Source: Gordonia westfalica
GTDB taxonomy: Bacteria; Actinomycetota; Actinomycetes; Mycobacteriales; Mycobacteriaceae
Assembly (NCBI RefSeq): GCF_900105725.1
Contig: NZ_FNLM01000034.1
Span: 496,001-560,000 of the forward strand
Reading direction: 5' to 3'
Length of the DNA: 64,000 bases
In this document: piece after piece, positions 30,199 through 39,392 of the stretch
Layout: each line of letters begins with the position of its first letter
How positions within the stretch are numbered: the first letter of the stretch is position 1
Program-made: the position numbers and the translations under genes
Notes under the pieces: model-generated
Databases searched by the model: none
Seen by the model: the letters and a program-made list of their open reading frames with translations, nothing else
Told to the model about the DNA's origin: nothing

Positions 30199-31077
30199 TC
30201 AGCGGCCGGTCAGGATCTGCATGATCTCCCCGATCGTCCGCCCCATCGACAGTCGATAAGCGTTCACCGCGTCGTCACCGGTGAGCTGGACGGTGGGATG
30301 GCCTCTCGTCGTCCAGCGAGGTTCACCGGCCACGCCCCGGGACATCGGGTACAGATCCGGCTGGGACAGCAGATGGTCCGGGGTCCGGGGCAGGCCCCGG
30401 ACCTCCCGCACCCGTTGCCCCACTGCAGCCGCCAGCCAGACCTCGGCGACCGCGGCAGGGCGTATGGACGACAAGAATCGGTTCCGACCGTGGTCGGTGA
30501 CCGTCATCGTGTCCATCCGCCGTACCCGCCACGTGGACCCCGCCACACCGAATCGCGCCAGACGATCATTATGCAGATCGAAGTCCACGCCGAGGCCGCG
30601 CAGCGCCGCAGAACATTCGACGCCCAGGAGCCGCCCCGGGAGTTCTTTTTCCCGGCGCCGTTCCTCCTCCTCACGGAGCCGGTCGCCGATCGGCCGGTAT
30701 TCACGTTCCAGCACATATCGATTCGCTTCCGCGCCGTCGACGAGCCGCCGGTACAGCCACTCGGGATCGATCTGGACGAAGTACCGGAAGAAGATCTGCC
30801 GTGGAGCATTGCCGCGGGTCACCGGAACATCCCGGACGAGAATCCGGACGCCGTGATCAACGGACCAGACGGCTGCCGGGTGGCCGTCGACCTCGGCCAC
30901 CCATGACCAACCGCGAGCCCGGATCTCAGGTGCCGCCTCCGCGAGGACCGCGCTCAGCAGGGTGCCGACCGAGACGGAGATCCGACGATGATGAGAGAGG
31001 ACATCATCCCCCATGGCGACGCTGTCGCGGTCCACGTCGATGTCGATGTCGATGTCGATGTCGAACGAATCAGTCAT
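30199..31077 (-). CDS. Hypothetical protein with acidic (Asp-Ile)n N-terminus
   Basis: I do not recognise this 292-residue protein. It begins MTDSF and then an alternating Asp-Ile run (DIDIDIDIDVDRD) encoded by a hexanucleotide repeat. An alpha/beta region follows (GWSWVAEVDGHPAAVWSVDHGVRILV), then a charged helix (RLREEEERRREKELP) and a C-terminal helical part. No signal peptide or TM is seen. The ATG at 31077 is chosen since TACACT lies 7 nt upstream; the adjoining ATG at 31080 is the alternative. It is divergent from cholesterol oxidase and may share its control region. Confidence 0.55.
   Translation of the reverse strand: MTDSFDIDIDIDIDVDRDSVAMGDDVLSHHRRISVSVGTLLSAVLAEAAPEIRARGWSWVAEVDGHPAAVWSVDHGVRILVRDVPVTRGNAPRQIFFRYFVQIDPEWLYRRLVDGAEANRYVLEREYRPIGDRLREEEERRREKELPGRLLGVECSAALRGLGVDFDLHNDRLARFGVAGSTWRVRRMDTMTVTDHGRNRFLSSIRPAAVAEVWLAAAVGQRVREVRGLPRTPDHLLSQPDLYPMSRGVAGEPRWTTRGHPTVQLTGDDAVNAYRLSMGRTIGEIMQILTGR
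31036..31064. repeat. Hexanucleotide microsatellite (GTCGAT)n in coding sequence
   Basis: Four perfect GTCGAT units plus a partial fifth lie in frame near the start of the hypothetical gene on the minus strand, coding for alternating Asp and Ile. Unit gain or loss would change length by two residues without a frameshift. Confidence 0.85.
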
Positions 31078-31084
31078 CATCCGG

Positions 31085-31090
31085 AGTGTA
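31085..31090 (-). promoter_or_regulatory. Candidate leaderless-mRNA -10 element (hypothetical gene)
   Basis: TACACT lies 7 nt before the ATG at 31077 and 4 nt before the adjoining ATG at 31080. This favours the second ATG as the start of a leaderless message. Confidence 0.4.
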
Positions 31091-31157
31091 TGCGGCGATC
31101 GGAGTACTCTTCGGAGCGAAGCCTCAGGGTGATGCATCCCACACCGCCACTGGTTAG

Positions 31158-31194
31158 TAAGGCGTTCCTTACCTTAGTTAGTGCAAGCTAAGGT
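31158..31194 (+). promoter_or_regulatory. DtxR/IdeR-like box and -10 of the cholesterol oxidase gene
   Basis: TAAGGCGTTCCTTACCTTA (31158-31176) fits 15 of 19 positions of the DtxR/IdeR consensus TWAGGTWAGSCTWACCTWA and contains the perfect palindrome GTAAGG-CGTT-CCTTAC (31157-31172). A second dyad, CCTTAG-N10-CTAAGG, ends over TAAGGT (31189-31194), a -10 hexamer 6 nt before the GTG at 31201. The regulator is inferred, not proven. Confidence 0.5.
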
Positions 31195-31200
31195 TTCGCA

Positions 31201-32820
31201 GTGAACTTGGACATACCCGACCCTGCCGTCTCACGCCGGACCGTTCTCCGCTCCGCGGCAGGCGCCGGAGCTCTCGCCGCATTGGCCGCCACCGCGAGTA
31301 CCGCAGCTCCCGCGACGGCCGCGCCCGGACGCACCGCGATCGTGATCGGCACCGGCTTCGGCGGGTCGGTCGCCGCCCTGCGACTCGGCGAAGCCGGTTT
31401 CACCACAACGGTGTTCGAACGTGGCCGCCGCTGGCCGATCCGCCCCGACGGCAACACCTTCGCCACCTTCTCCAGCCCGGACAAGCGCGCAGCGTGGTTC
31501 GGCAACCGGGCGGGCGCGAACAGCGCCACCGCCATCCCCGTCGAGCCGTACCCGGGCGTACTCGACCACGTCGAGGGCAACGGCATCGAGGCCGTCTACG
31601 GCGCCGGCGTCGGCGGCGGCTCGCTGGTGTTCGGGTCCTTCACCCCGGTCCCCCGCCGTCAGGACTTCGAGCACATCTTCCCCGCCGCGGCGAACTACTC
31701 CGAACTCCTCTCGACCTACTACCCGCGCGCCAAGAGGACGCTCGGCGTCTCGCCGATGCCGGCCGACATCCTGAAGCACCCGAACTATGTCGGGCCCCGA
31801 TCCTGGCTCGAGGTGATCGCACGCTACGGCGCCACTCCCCACTTCTTCGACTTCGCGATCGACTGGGACATCGTCCGCGCCGAGATGGCCGGCCGCAAAC
31901 GTCCGTCCGTCATCATCGGCGAGCTGAGCTACGGCGTGAACAGCGGCGCCAAGAAGTCCACCGACCGGACCTATCTCGCCGCCGCCGAACGCACCGGCAA
32001 CGTCACGATCAAACCGATGCACGAGGTGTTCGACATCCGCCCACGCCCACGCAGTGCGGGATTCGTCGTCACCGCGCGGGTCCGCGACGAGCAGGGTCGC
32101 ACGATCCGGACGGTGACCGCCGAGGCCGATCATCTCTTCATGGCCGCCGGCTCGTTCCACACCACCCGCATGCTCGTCGAGGCGCGAGCGAAAGGCACTC
32201 TGCCGCAACTGTCCCCGCGCATCGGGAACGGGTTCGGGACCAACGGCGACTTCCTCACCATCCGCACCAACCCGTCCGACGACTTCGGGTTGGTCCAGGG
32301 CGGACCGGGATACGCGCGGATCTACGAGGACAGGCTCTCCGAGACCCCGATGTCGATGGTGTATCAGGCGACGCCGCTGCCGGCGCCCCTCGGCAAGGCC
32401 GGGACCACCCACCTCGTCCAGACCCACACCGACGAGCGCGGCACGGTCGACTTCGACCACTCCACCCGGACGGCGAAGCTCAACTATCCGTACCCGGAGG
32501 GGAGCAACGACGTCGACCGGCAGGCGGCCGCCTTCGTCGGCAAGTTCCACCAGCGGACGGAGGCACGCTACGGCCGACCCGCCAACGGCGTCCCGATCTA
32601 CACCCGCGCCGTCGGATTCGGTTCGGCCGGTACATATCACGGTCTCGGCGGCGTCGTCATGGGAGAGGCCGCGTCGATGGACGGGGCGGTGCGCGGCTAT
32701 GACAATCTCTACGTCGTCGACGGCTCGTTCGTGCCGGGTGCCGTCGGACTGGTGAACCCGGCGCTCACCATCACTGCACTCGCCGAACGGACCATGGACC
32801 GGTTCCTCGGGAACCACTGA
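31201..32820 (+). CDS. choD: Cholesterol oxidase (GMC family), Tat-exported
   Basis: The 539-residue flavoenzyme oxidises and isomerises cholesterol to cholest-4-en-3-one outside the cell. A twin-arginine signal (VSRRTVLRSAAGAGALAALAATAS) ends at an Ala-rich cleavage region. The FAD-binding AIVIGTGFGGSVAALRLGEAG, EAVYGAGVGGGSLVFGSF, YGVNSGAKKSTDRTYLAAA and the C-terminal YHGLGGVVMGEA and VVDGSFVPGAVGLVNPALTITALAERTMD match Streptomyces/Rhodococcus class I cholesterol oxidases. The conserved active-site His and Asn lie in that C-terminal part. Its promoter carries a DtxR/IdeR-like box. It is near but not co-transcribed with fadD. Confidence 0.9.
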   Translation: MNLDIPDPAVSRRTVLRSAAGAGALAALAATASTAAPATAAPGRTAIVIGTGFGGSVAALRLGEAGFTTTVFERGRRWPIRPDGNTFATFSSPDKRAAWFGNRAGANSATAIPVEPYPGVLDHVEGNGIEAVYGAGVGGGSLVFGSFTPVPRRQDFEHIFPAAANYSELLSTYYPRAKRTLGVSPMPADILKHPNYVGPRSWLEVIARYGATPHFFDFAIDWDIVRAEMAGRKRPSVIIGELSYGVNSGAKKSTDRTYLAAAERTGNVTIKPMHEVFDIRPRPRSAGFVVTARVRDEQGRTIRTVTAEADHLFMAAGSFHTTRMLVEARAKGTLPQLSPRIGNGFGTNGDFLTIRTNPSDDFGLVQGGPGYARIYEDRLSETPMSMVYQATPLPAPLGKAGTTHLVQTHTDERGTVDFDHSTRTAKLNYPYPEGSNDVDRQAAAFVGKFHQRTEARYGRPANGVPIYTRAVGFGSAGTYHGLGGVVMGEAASMDGAVRGYDNLYVVDGSFVPGAVGLVNPALTITALAERTMDRFLGNH

Positions 32821-32892
32821 GCGCAGTTTCGGGCCGACCTCGGCAACGACAGTGAGGTCGATCCCGAGGCCTAGGGTACTGTGACACACGAC

Positions 32893-32928
32893 ACCCTGAA
32901 CGATCGTTAGATAACGGTCGTTCAGGGT
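32893..32928. promoter_or_regulatory. 36-bp near-perfect palindrome upstream of fadD
   Basis: The outer arms ACCCTGAACGA and TCGTTCAGGGT pair perfectly, and the inner part CGTTA/TAACG also pairs; only four of 36 positions break symmetry. It lies 30 nt before the TTG start of fadD and ends just before the RBS. The size suits a TetR-family operator bound by two dimers. An alternative role as a terminator for the upstream gene is less likely because no T-tract follows. Confidence 0.65.
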
Positions 32929-32958
32929 GAATGTCCCCTTCGTCAGAGGAGTGCACCC

Positions 32959-34503
32959 TTGTTCCCTGGAGTCTTCGCCAAGTCCACTCCGGACAAGCCC
33001 GCCGTCGTCCGTGCCGCCACCGGCGAGCAGCTGACCTACCGCCAGCTCGACGAGAACTCGACCAGGCTCGCCAACTACCTGGAGTCTCTGGGCCTCCAGC
33101 GCGGCGACAACATCGCCGTGGTGTCGGCCAACGATCTCCACGTCTTCGAGGTGTACTGGGCGGCGCTGCGCAGCGGCCTGTACGTGACCGCCATCAATCA
33201 TCACCTGACGGCCGCCGAGACCAACTACATCCTCGAGGACTGCAACGCACAGGTGCTGTTCGCGGGCGCATCGGTCGCCGACGCCGTGGCGCGCTCCGGC
33301 GAGATCGAGGCCCTCACCGGCACCGGCCGCCGAGTCGTCTGGGGTGGTGATCTCCAGGGTTTCGACAGCTACGACAAGGTGCTCGCGAATGCCTCCGCCG
33401 AGCCGCGGACCGATCAGCCGCGCGGCACCGACATGCTCTACTCGTCGGGAACCACCGGCCGCCCCAAGGGGATCAAGACCCCCATGCCCGACGGTCAGGT
33501 CGACCAGATCCCCGACACCTACACGGCGATCTTCGCGCCCATGTACGGCTTCGACGAGAACTCCGTCTACCTGTCCCCCGCACCGCTGTACCACGCTGCG
33601 CCGCTGCGCTATTGCGGCGTGACCAACTCGGTCGGCGGAACCGTGATCATGCTCGACCGCTTCGAGCCCGAGGCAGCACTGGCCGCCATCCAGAACCACA
33701 AGGTCACGCACAGCCAGTGGGTGCCCACCATGTTCATCCGCATGCTGAAGCTGCCCGAAGAGGTCCGCAACTCCTACGACGTCAGCAGCCTCGAGGTCGC
33801 GGTCCACGCCGCCGCGCCCTGCCCGGTCGAGGTGAAGCGGGCCATGATCGAGTGGTGGGGCCCGGTGGTCCACGAGTACTACGCATCCACCGAGGCCGCC
33901 GGCGCGACGTTCATCGGTCCGCAGGAGGCGCTCGATCATCCCGGTTCGGTCGGCAAGCCACTGCTCGGCGTCATCCACATCTGCGACGAGGACGGCAAGG
34001 AACTGCCGGTCGGCGAGGTCGGGCAGGTCTTCTTCGAACGTGAGGACGTGACCTTCCAGTACCACAACGATCCGGAGAAGACCCGCAAGGCTCAGCACCC
34101 GGAGCACGAGAACTGGTCGACCACAGGCGATGTCGGGTACGTCGACGCCGACGGCTACCTGTATCTGACCGACCGCAAGGCCTTCATGATCATCTCCGGC
34201 GGGGTCAACATCTACCCGCAGGAGGCGGAGAACGTCCTCATCAACCATCCCGCGGTCTTCGATGTCGCGGTGATCGGTGTCCCCGAGCCGGATCTCGGCG
34301 AGGTCGCCAAGGCGTGCGTGCAGCTCGGCGAGGGATATGAGCCGTCCGACGAACTGGCCGACGAGCTCATCGCGTTCACCAAGGACAGCATCGCCGCCTA
34401 CAAGGCGCCGCGGTCGGTCGACTTCGTCGACGAACTGCCGCGCACGCCCACCGGCAAGCTGGTGAAGGGCGAACTGCGCAAGAAGTACTGGCCCGCAGGT
34501 TAG
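32959..34503 (+). CDS. FadD-type acyl-CoA synthetase (AMP-binding)
   Basis: The 514-residue ligase adenylates a carboxylic acid and transfers it to CoA. Motifs: P-loop YSSGTTGRPKGIKTP (about 155-170), YYASTEAAG, TTGDVGYVDADGYLYLTDR with ISGGVNIYPQEAENVL, and the C-terminal PTGKLVKGELRKKYW with the catalytic Lys. The substrate is not clear; closeness to cholesterol oxidase suggests a fatty or sterol-derived acid, which is inference. TTG start with AGGAG 7 nt upstream. A strong terminator follows, so it is monocistronic and probably governed by the 36-bp palindrome. Confidence 0.92.
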   Translation: MFPGVFAKSTPDKPAVVRAATGEQLTYRQLDENSTRLANYLESLGLQRGDNIAVVSANDLHVFEVYWAALRSGLYVTAINHHLTAAETNYILEDCNAQVLFAGASVADAVARSGEIEALTGTGRRVVWGGDLQGFDSYDKVLANASAEPRTDQPRGTDMLYSSGTTGRPKGIKTPMPDGQVDQIPDTYTAIFAPMYGFDENSVYLSPAPLYHAAPLRYCGVTNSVGGTVIMLDRFEPEAALAAIQNHKVTHSQWVPTMFIRMLKLPEEVRNSYDVSSLEVAVHAAAPCPVEVKRAMIEWWGPVVHEYYASTEAAGATFIGPQEALDHPGSVGKPLLGVIHICDEDGKELPVGEVGQVFFEREDVTFQYHNDPEKTRKAQHPEHENWSTTGDVGYVDADGYLYLTDRKAFMIISGGVNIYPQEAENVLINHPAVFDVAVIGVPEPDLGEVAKACVQLGEGYEPSDELADELIAFTKDSIAAYKAPRSVDFVDELPRTPTGKLVKGELRKKYWPAG

Positions 34504-34510
34504 TTCGATC

Positions 34511-34544
34511 CCTCAGGGAGCGGTCGCGCCACCGCTCCCTGAGG
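34511..34544 (+). terminator. Terminator hairpin after fadD
   Basis: A perfect 14-bp stem, CCTCAGGGAGCGGT with its complement, and a 6-nt loop lie 8 nt after the fadD stop. There is no T-tract, but the stem is strong, and the right arm merges into a direct repeat. Confidence 0.7.
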
Positions 34545-34590
34545 TGCGAGCCACTGCTCCCTGAGGTGCGAGCGAAGCGAGCCACGAAGG
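34534..34590. repeat. Tandem 22-bp repeat and GAGCGAAGCGAG-type element
   Basis: GCTCCCTGAGGTGCGAGC occurs at 34534-34551 and again at 34556-34573, then runs into GCGAAGCGAGCCACGAAGGG. The GAGCGAAGCGAG core recalls short dispersed repeats I associate with Gordonia-like genomes. It fills the space between the convergent fadD and ABC-F genes. Confidence 0.6.
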
Positions 34591-34591
34591 G

Positions 34592-36220
<1,629 letters not shown>

Positions 36221-36228
36221 GACGGACC

Positions 36229-36234
36229 AGTCTA
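36229..36234 (-). promoter_or_regulatory. Candidate leaderless-mRNA -10 element (ABC-F gene)
   Basis: TAGACT lies 8 nt before the GTG at 36220, in the divergent intergenic region shared with the SDR gene. Confidence 0.5.
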
Positions 36235-36316
36235 CCGGGGTCCAGCGAGTGCTTTGTCCACCGAAGAGGTCGGAGACCACGCCACGGAGTCGCCCCGCCG
36301 CGACACGGTGGACCGA

Positions 36317-36322
36317 TACGGT
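36317..36322 (+). promoter_or_regulatory. Candidate leaderless-mRNA -10 element (SDR gene)
   Basis: TACGGT lies 7 nt before the GTG at 36330, which decides that start over the GTG at 36321 overlapping the hexamer itself. Confidence 0.5.
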
Positions 36323-36329
36323 GGCAGAC

Positions 36330-37136
36330 GTGACGCAATCCACAACGTTTCCCCAATCATCGTTCCCCCAGACATCCGACCTCACCGGCCGTTCCGCTCT
36401 GGTCACCGGGGCCAGCCGGGGCATCGGCGAGGGAATCGCCACCGAGCTCGCCCGCCGGGGCGCCTCGGTGGTCATCACGAGCCGCAAGCCGGAGCCCCTC
36501 GCCGAAGCCGCGGAGCGTATCCGTCAGGCCGTCCCGGGCGCGGTGGTGACCGCGTTCGCGGGCAACACCGGCGATCCCGATCATCGCGCCGGCGCCGTCG
36601 CCGCAGCGGTCGAGCAGGGCGGCGGAATCCACATCCTCGTCAACAACACGGGCATCGCACCCCTCGCCGGCCCGCTGATGGACGCCGACCTCGACGCCTA
36701 CCGCAAGACCTTCGACACCAACGTCGTCGCCGCCCTCGGTTTCGTCCAGGAGGCCTACAAGGCGGGCATGAAGGACACCGGCGGCTCGGTGGTCAACATC
36801 TCGTCCGTGGCCGGCCTCCGGTCCACGGGCGTGATCGCGGCGTACGGCACGTCCAAGGCAGCACTCATCCGCCTCACCGCAGAACTGGCGTGGGAGCTGG
36901 GCCCGAACATCCGCGTGAACGCGATCGCACCCTCGATCATCCGTACCAAGTTCGCGTCCGGCCTGATCGAGGGCGAGAACGAGGCCCGCGCCGCGGCGTC
37001 GTACCCGATGAAGCGCATCGGCGAGCCCGAGGACGTCGCCCGTGCGGTCGCCTTCCTCGCCAGTGACGAGTCGGCGTGGATCACCGGCGAGACCCTCGCG
37101 GTCGACGGCGGCATGCTTGCCACCGGTGGTTCATGA
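36330..37136 (+). CDS. Short-chain dehydrogenase/reductase (FabG-like)
   Basis: The 268-residue SDR shows NAD(P)-binding LVTGASRGIGEGIATELARRG, ILVNNTGIAPL (NNAG-like, with Thr), VVNISSVAG and the catalytic Tyr-x3-Lys in IAAYGTSKAALIRLTAELAWELG, then NAIAPSIIRTKFASGLIEG. Arg after the Gly motif suggests NADP(H). Substrate unknown. It is 57 nt upstream of the lycopene cyclase gene in the same direction and may be co-transcribed. Confidence 0.85.
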   Translation: MTQSTTFPQSSFPQTSDLTGRSALVTGASRGIGEGIATELARRGASVVITSRKPEPLAEAAERIRQAVPGAVVTAFAGNTGDPDHRAGAVAAAVEQGGGIHILVNNTGIAPLAGPLMDADLDAYRKTFDTNVVAALGFVQEAYKAGMKDTGGSVVNISSVAGLRSTGVIAAYGTSKAALIRLTAELAWELGPNIRVNAIAPSIIRTKFASGLIEGENEARAAASYPMKRIGEPEDVARAVAFLASDESAWITGETLAVDGGMLATGGS

Positions 37137-37193
37137 TGGAACCCGGGCGGAACGGTTCCCGTCCCGATCATCATCCGTGACGAAGGACGAGGT

Positions 37194-38345
37194 GTGAACT
37201 CTGGAGTGATCGTCGTAGGTGCGGGACCGGCCGGACGTGCGCTGGCGCACCGACTGCTCGCCGCCTCGGTACCCGTGACCGTGGTCGACACCCATCCCGA
37301 CCGGGTATGGCAGTCCACCTTCGCCTGCTGGTCCGACGAGCTGCCCGGCTGGCTCGATCCCACGGCCTTCGCGGCCCGACTCGAACGCGTCGGCGTCGCC
37401 GGTACCGCCCTCGAGGAGGTGGACCGCGGCTACACCGTCTTCGACACCCCCGGTCTACAGCGCTCCCTGACGCTCGACGGCGCGGAGATCGTGACCGACC
37501 GGGTCGCCGGGATCGACGGCGCGCGAGTGCATCTCGAGTCCGGCCGGGTACTGACCGGCGATGTGGTGGTGGACTGCCGGGGCGCACTCCCCCATGAGGC
37601 GCCGCGGCAGACCGCCTACGGCATCGTCGTCGACAAGGCCACGGCCGCACCCGTTCTCGAGGACCACGACACACTGCTGATGGACTGGCGCGGCGGGATC
37701 GTCGACCGTCGGTCGCTGCCGTCGTTCCTCTATGTGGTGCCGCTCGGCGGGGACGAGTACCTGCTGGAGGAGACATGCCTGGCGGGGTCGCCGGCGCTCG
37801 ACCTCGACGAGCTGAAGCGCCGGCTCGACGTCCGGCTCGGCGGGTTGCCGTCGGACATCCGCCGGGTCGAACACGTCGCGTTCCCGCTGACCGGCTCATC
37901 ACCGCAGCCGTGGCGGGATCCGACGTTCCGATTCGGCGCCGCAGGCGGATTCAAGAATCCGACGACCGGGTACAGCGTCGCCACCTCGCTGATGTGCGTC
38001 GACGAGGTGGTCGGCGCCCTCGCCGCGGGCCACGACCCGGCGACGGAGTTGTGGCCGGCCAACACCCGTGCCGTCCACAACCTTCGGCTACGCGGACTCA
38101 GCGCTCTCCTGCGCCTCAGCCCGACCCAGACGATCGCCTTCTTCGAGGCGTTCTTCGCGATGCCGATCGAGGCGCAGCGCAGTTACCTCAGCCGGCGCGA
38201 CGACCTGACGGGCACGATGGGCGCGATGACCCGGGTGATCCGGGCCGTCGACATGCGGACGCGGGTCGTCGTTGCCCGCGGCGCCATGTCGACCCCGGCG
38301 TGGGCGGGCGACGTCGGGTCGGCTCCGCACCTTCCGCGAGGCTGA
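37194..38345 (+). CDS. crtL: Lycopene beta-cyclase-like protein (CrtL type)
   Basis: The 383-residue flavoprotein should close beta-ionone rings on lycopene-type carotenoids. Features: FAD-binding VIVVGAGPAGRALAHRLLAASVPVTVVD, WQSTFACWSDELP (like the cyclase WxxxYGVWxDE motif), DCRGALPHEAPRQTAYGIVVD, LLMDWRGG, PSFLYVVPLGGDEYLLEETCLAG, and FGAAGGFKNPTTGYSVATSL. No other carotenoid gene is in the window, so it may act with a crt set elsewhere. Start GTG with AAGGA 6 nt upstream. Confidence 0.82.
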   Translation: MNSGVIVVGAGPAGRALAHRLLAASVPVTVVDTHPDRVWQSTFACWSDELPGWLDPTAFAARLERVGVAGTALEEVDRGYTVFDTPGLQRSLTLDGAEIVTDRVAGIDGARVHLESGRVLTGDVVVDCRGALPHEAPRQTAYGIVVDKATAAPVLEDHDTLLMDWRGGIVDRRSLPSFLYVVPLGGDEYLLEETCLAGSPALDLDELKRRLDVRLGGLPSDIRRVEHVAFPLTGSSPQPWRDPTFRFGAAGGFKNPTTGYSVATSLMCVDEVVGALAAGHDPATELWPANTRAVHNLRLRGLSALLRLSPTQTIAFFEAFFAMPIEAQRSYLSRRDDLTGTMGAMTRVIRAVDMRTRVVVARGAMSTPAWAGDVGSAPHLPRG

Positions 38346-38372
38346 CCTCACCCTCCCTGTCGAGCCGACCGG

Positions 38373-39368
38373 TCAGCTCCGCGCGGCCAGCGCCGGGGAC
38401 ATGATCTCCTCGATCGATCCCGACAGGTACTCGGCGTACCCGCCCGCGATGTGGAACCGTCCCGAGTAGACGAGCTGGTCGGCGATCACCGCCGGGCAGA
38501 CGTCGGTGCAGAACCACGCGTCGACGTCGACGTAGGTCTGGCCCGTGAGTTCCGCGGCACCCGACCACCCCGACTGGTCCGGCAGGGCCTCGGCGGCCGG
38601 CACCGCGCACCGCGTGAGATCGGTGGTGTTCGACGCCACGCACTCGGCCGGGCTCTCCGATCGACTCGGGATGGCGCCGAGCACAAAGGATTTCGTTCCC
38701 TCGGGAAGCGCTCGGATCGTCTTCGCCAGGGCGTCGCGCCACACCTGCGGGGTCGTGTCCTTGCCGGGTCCCTGGTTGCCGCCGTCGAAGAACCCGGCCA
38801 GCACGACGATCTCGGCCTTCTCCTGACGGATGGTCTCCATCCGCCAGTCCTGCCAGTCGTCGCACTCGGTGTAGGCGCGCTTGAGCTGCCACTGGTAGTA
38901 GGTCAGCGACGCGGGACCGCAGTTGCTCTTGGTCAGCGCGAGTACCCGCCAACCCGCGCGCTTGCCGATGAGATCGAGAGCCGGGTGCCACATGGCCGCG
39001 GCCGAGTCACCGACCAGAGCCATCGTCCGCTCGCTGGTCGTGTCGCCGAGAACGCAGGGCCCGATGTCGTCGAGGCGACTCTGCTCCAGCCCCGGTTCGC
39101 ATCCCCTGATCGACCACTGCTCCGTGTAATCGCCGCTGGCGGCGAGCAATTCGTTACTCGAGATGCTCGACGGGAGGTCACGCAGGGTGGCCGCGGCCTT
39201 CACCGCGTCCAGCACCTCGGCTTGCGACACCGCCGCCGGGACGGGTGCCGACGACGGCCCCTGCGGCGCGTCGGGTCGCTCGGTCACCGCGGCCTGACAT
39301 CCGGCCAGCAGCATCGCGGCGCACATCGCCACGACCGCGGCGGTTCTGGCGGTGAAACGCATCGCCAT
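38373..39368 (-). CDS. SGNH-domain lipoprotein
   Basis: The 331-residue lipoprotein has a signal peptide with lipobox (AAMLLAGCQAA). Its SGNH-hydrolase-like domain contains ALVGDSAAAMWHP (nucleophile Ser), KSNCGPASL (the N block) and DVCPAVIADQLVYSGRFHIAGGYAEYL near the end (Asp and His). Such SGNH domains are usually fused to AT3 acyltransferases; here the partner is the separate gene just upstream (24 nt). Together they likely O-acylate an envelope glycan or lipid. AAAGGA lies 8 nt before the ATG. Confidence 0.82.
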   Translation of the reverse strand: MAMRFTARTAAVVAMCAAMLLAGCQAAVTERPDAPQGPSSAPVPAAVSQAEVLDAVKAAATLRDLPSSISSNELLAASGDYTEQWSIRGCEPGLEQSRLDDIGPCVLGDTTSERTMALVGDSAAAMWHPALDLIGKRAGWRVLALTKSNCGPASLTYYQWQLKRAYTECDDWQDWRMETIRQEKAEIVVLAGFFDGGNQGPGKDTTPQVWRDALAKTIRALPEGTKSFVLGAIPSRSESPAECVASNTTDLTRCAVPAAEALPDQSGWSGAAELTGQTYVDVDAWFCTDVCPAVIADQLVYSGRFHIAGGYAEYLSGSIEEIMSPALAARS

Positions 39369-39392
39369 CGAAATGATCCTTTCGCAGAACTC

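Noticed and set aside
31036..31064. Short tandem repeat as an assembly artefact
   Set aside because: It keeps the reading frame and lies in an otherwise normal gene, so I treat it as real though unverified.
31231..34248. 1005-codon minus-strand open frame spanning two genes
   Set aside because: It is antisense to cholesterol oxidase and fadD, both with complete family motifs and good start signals.
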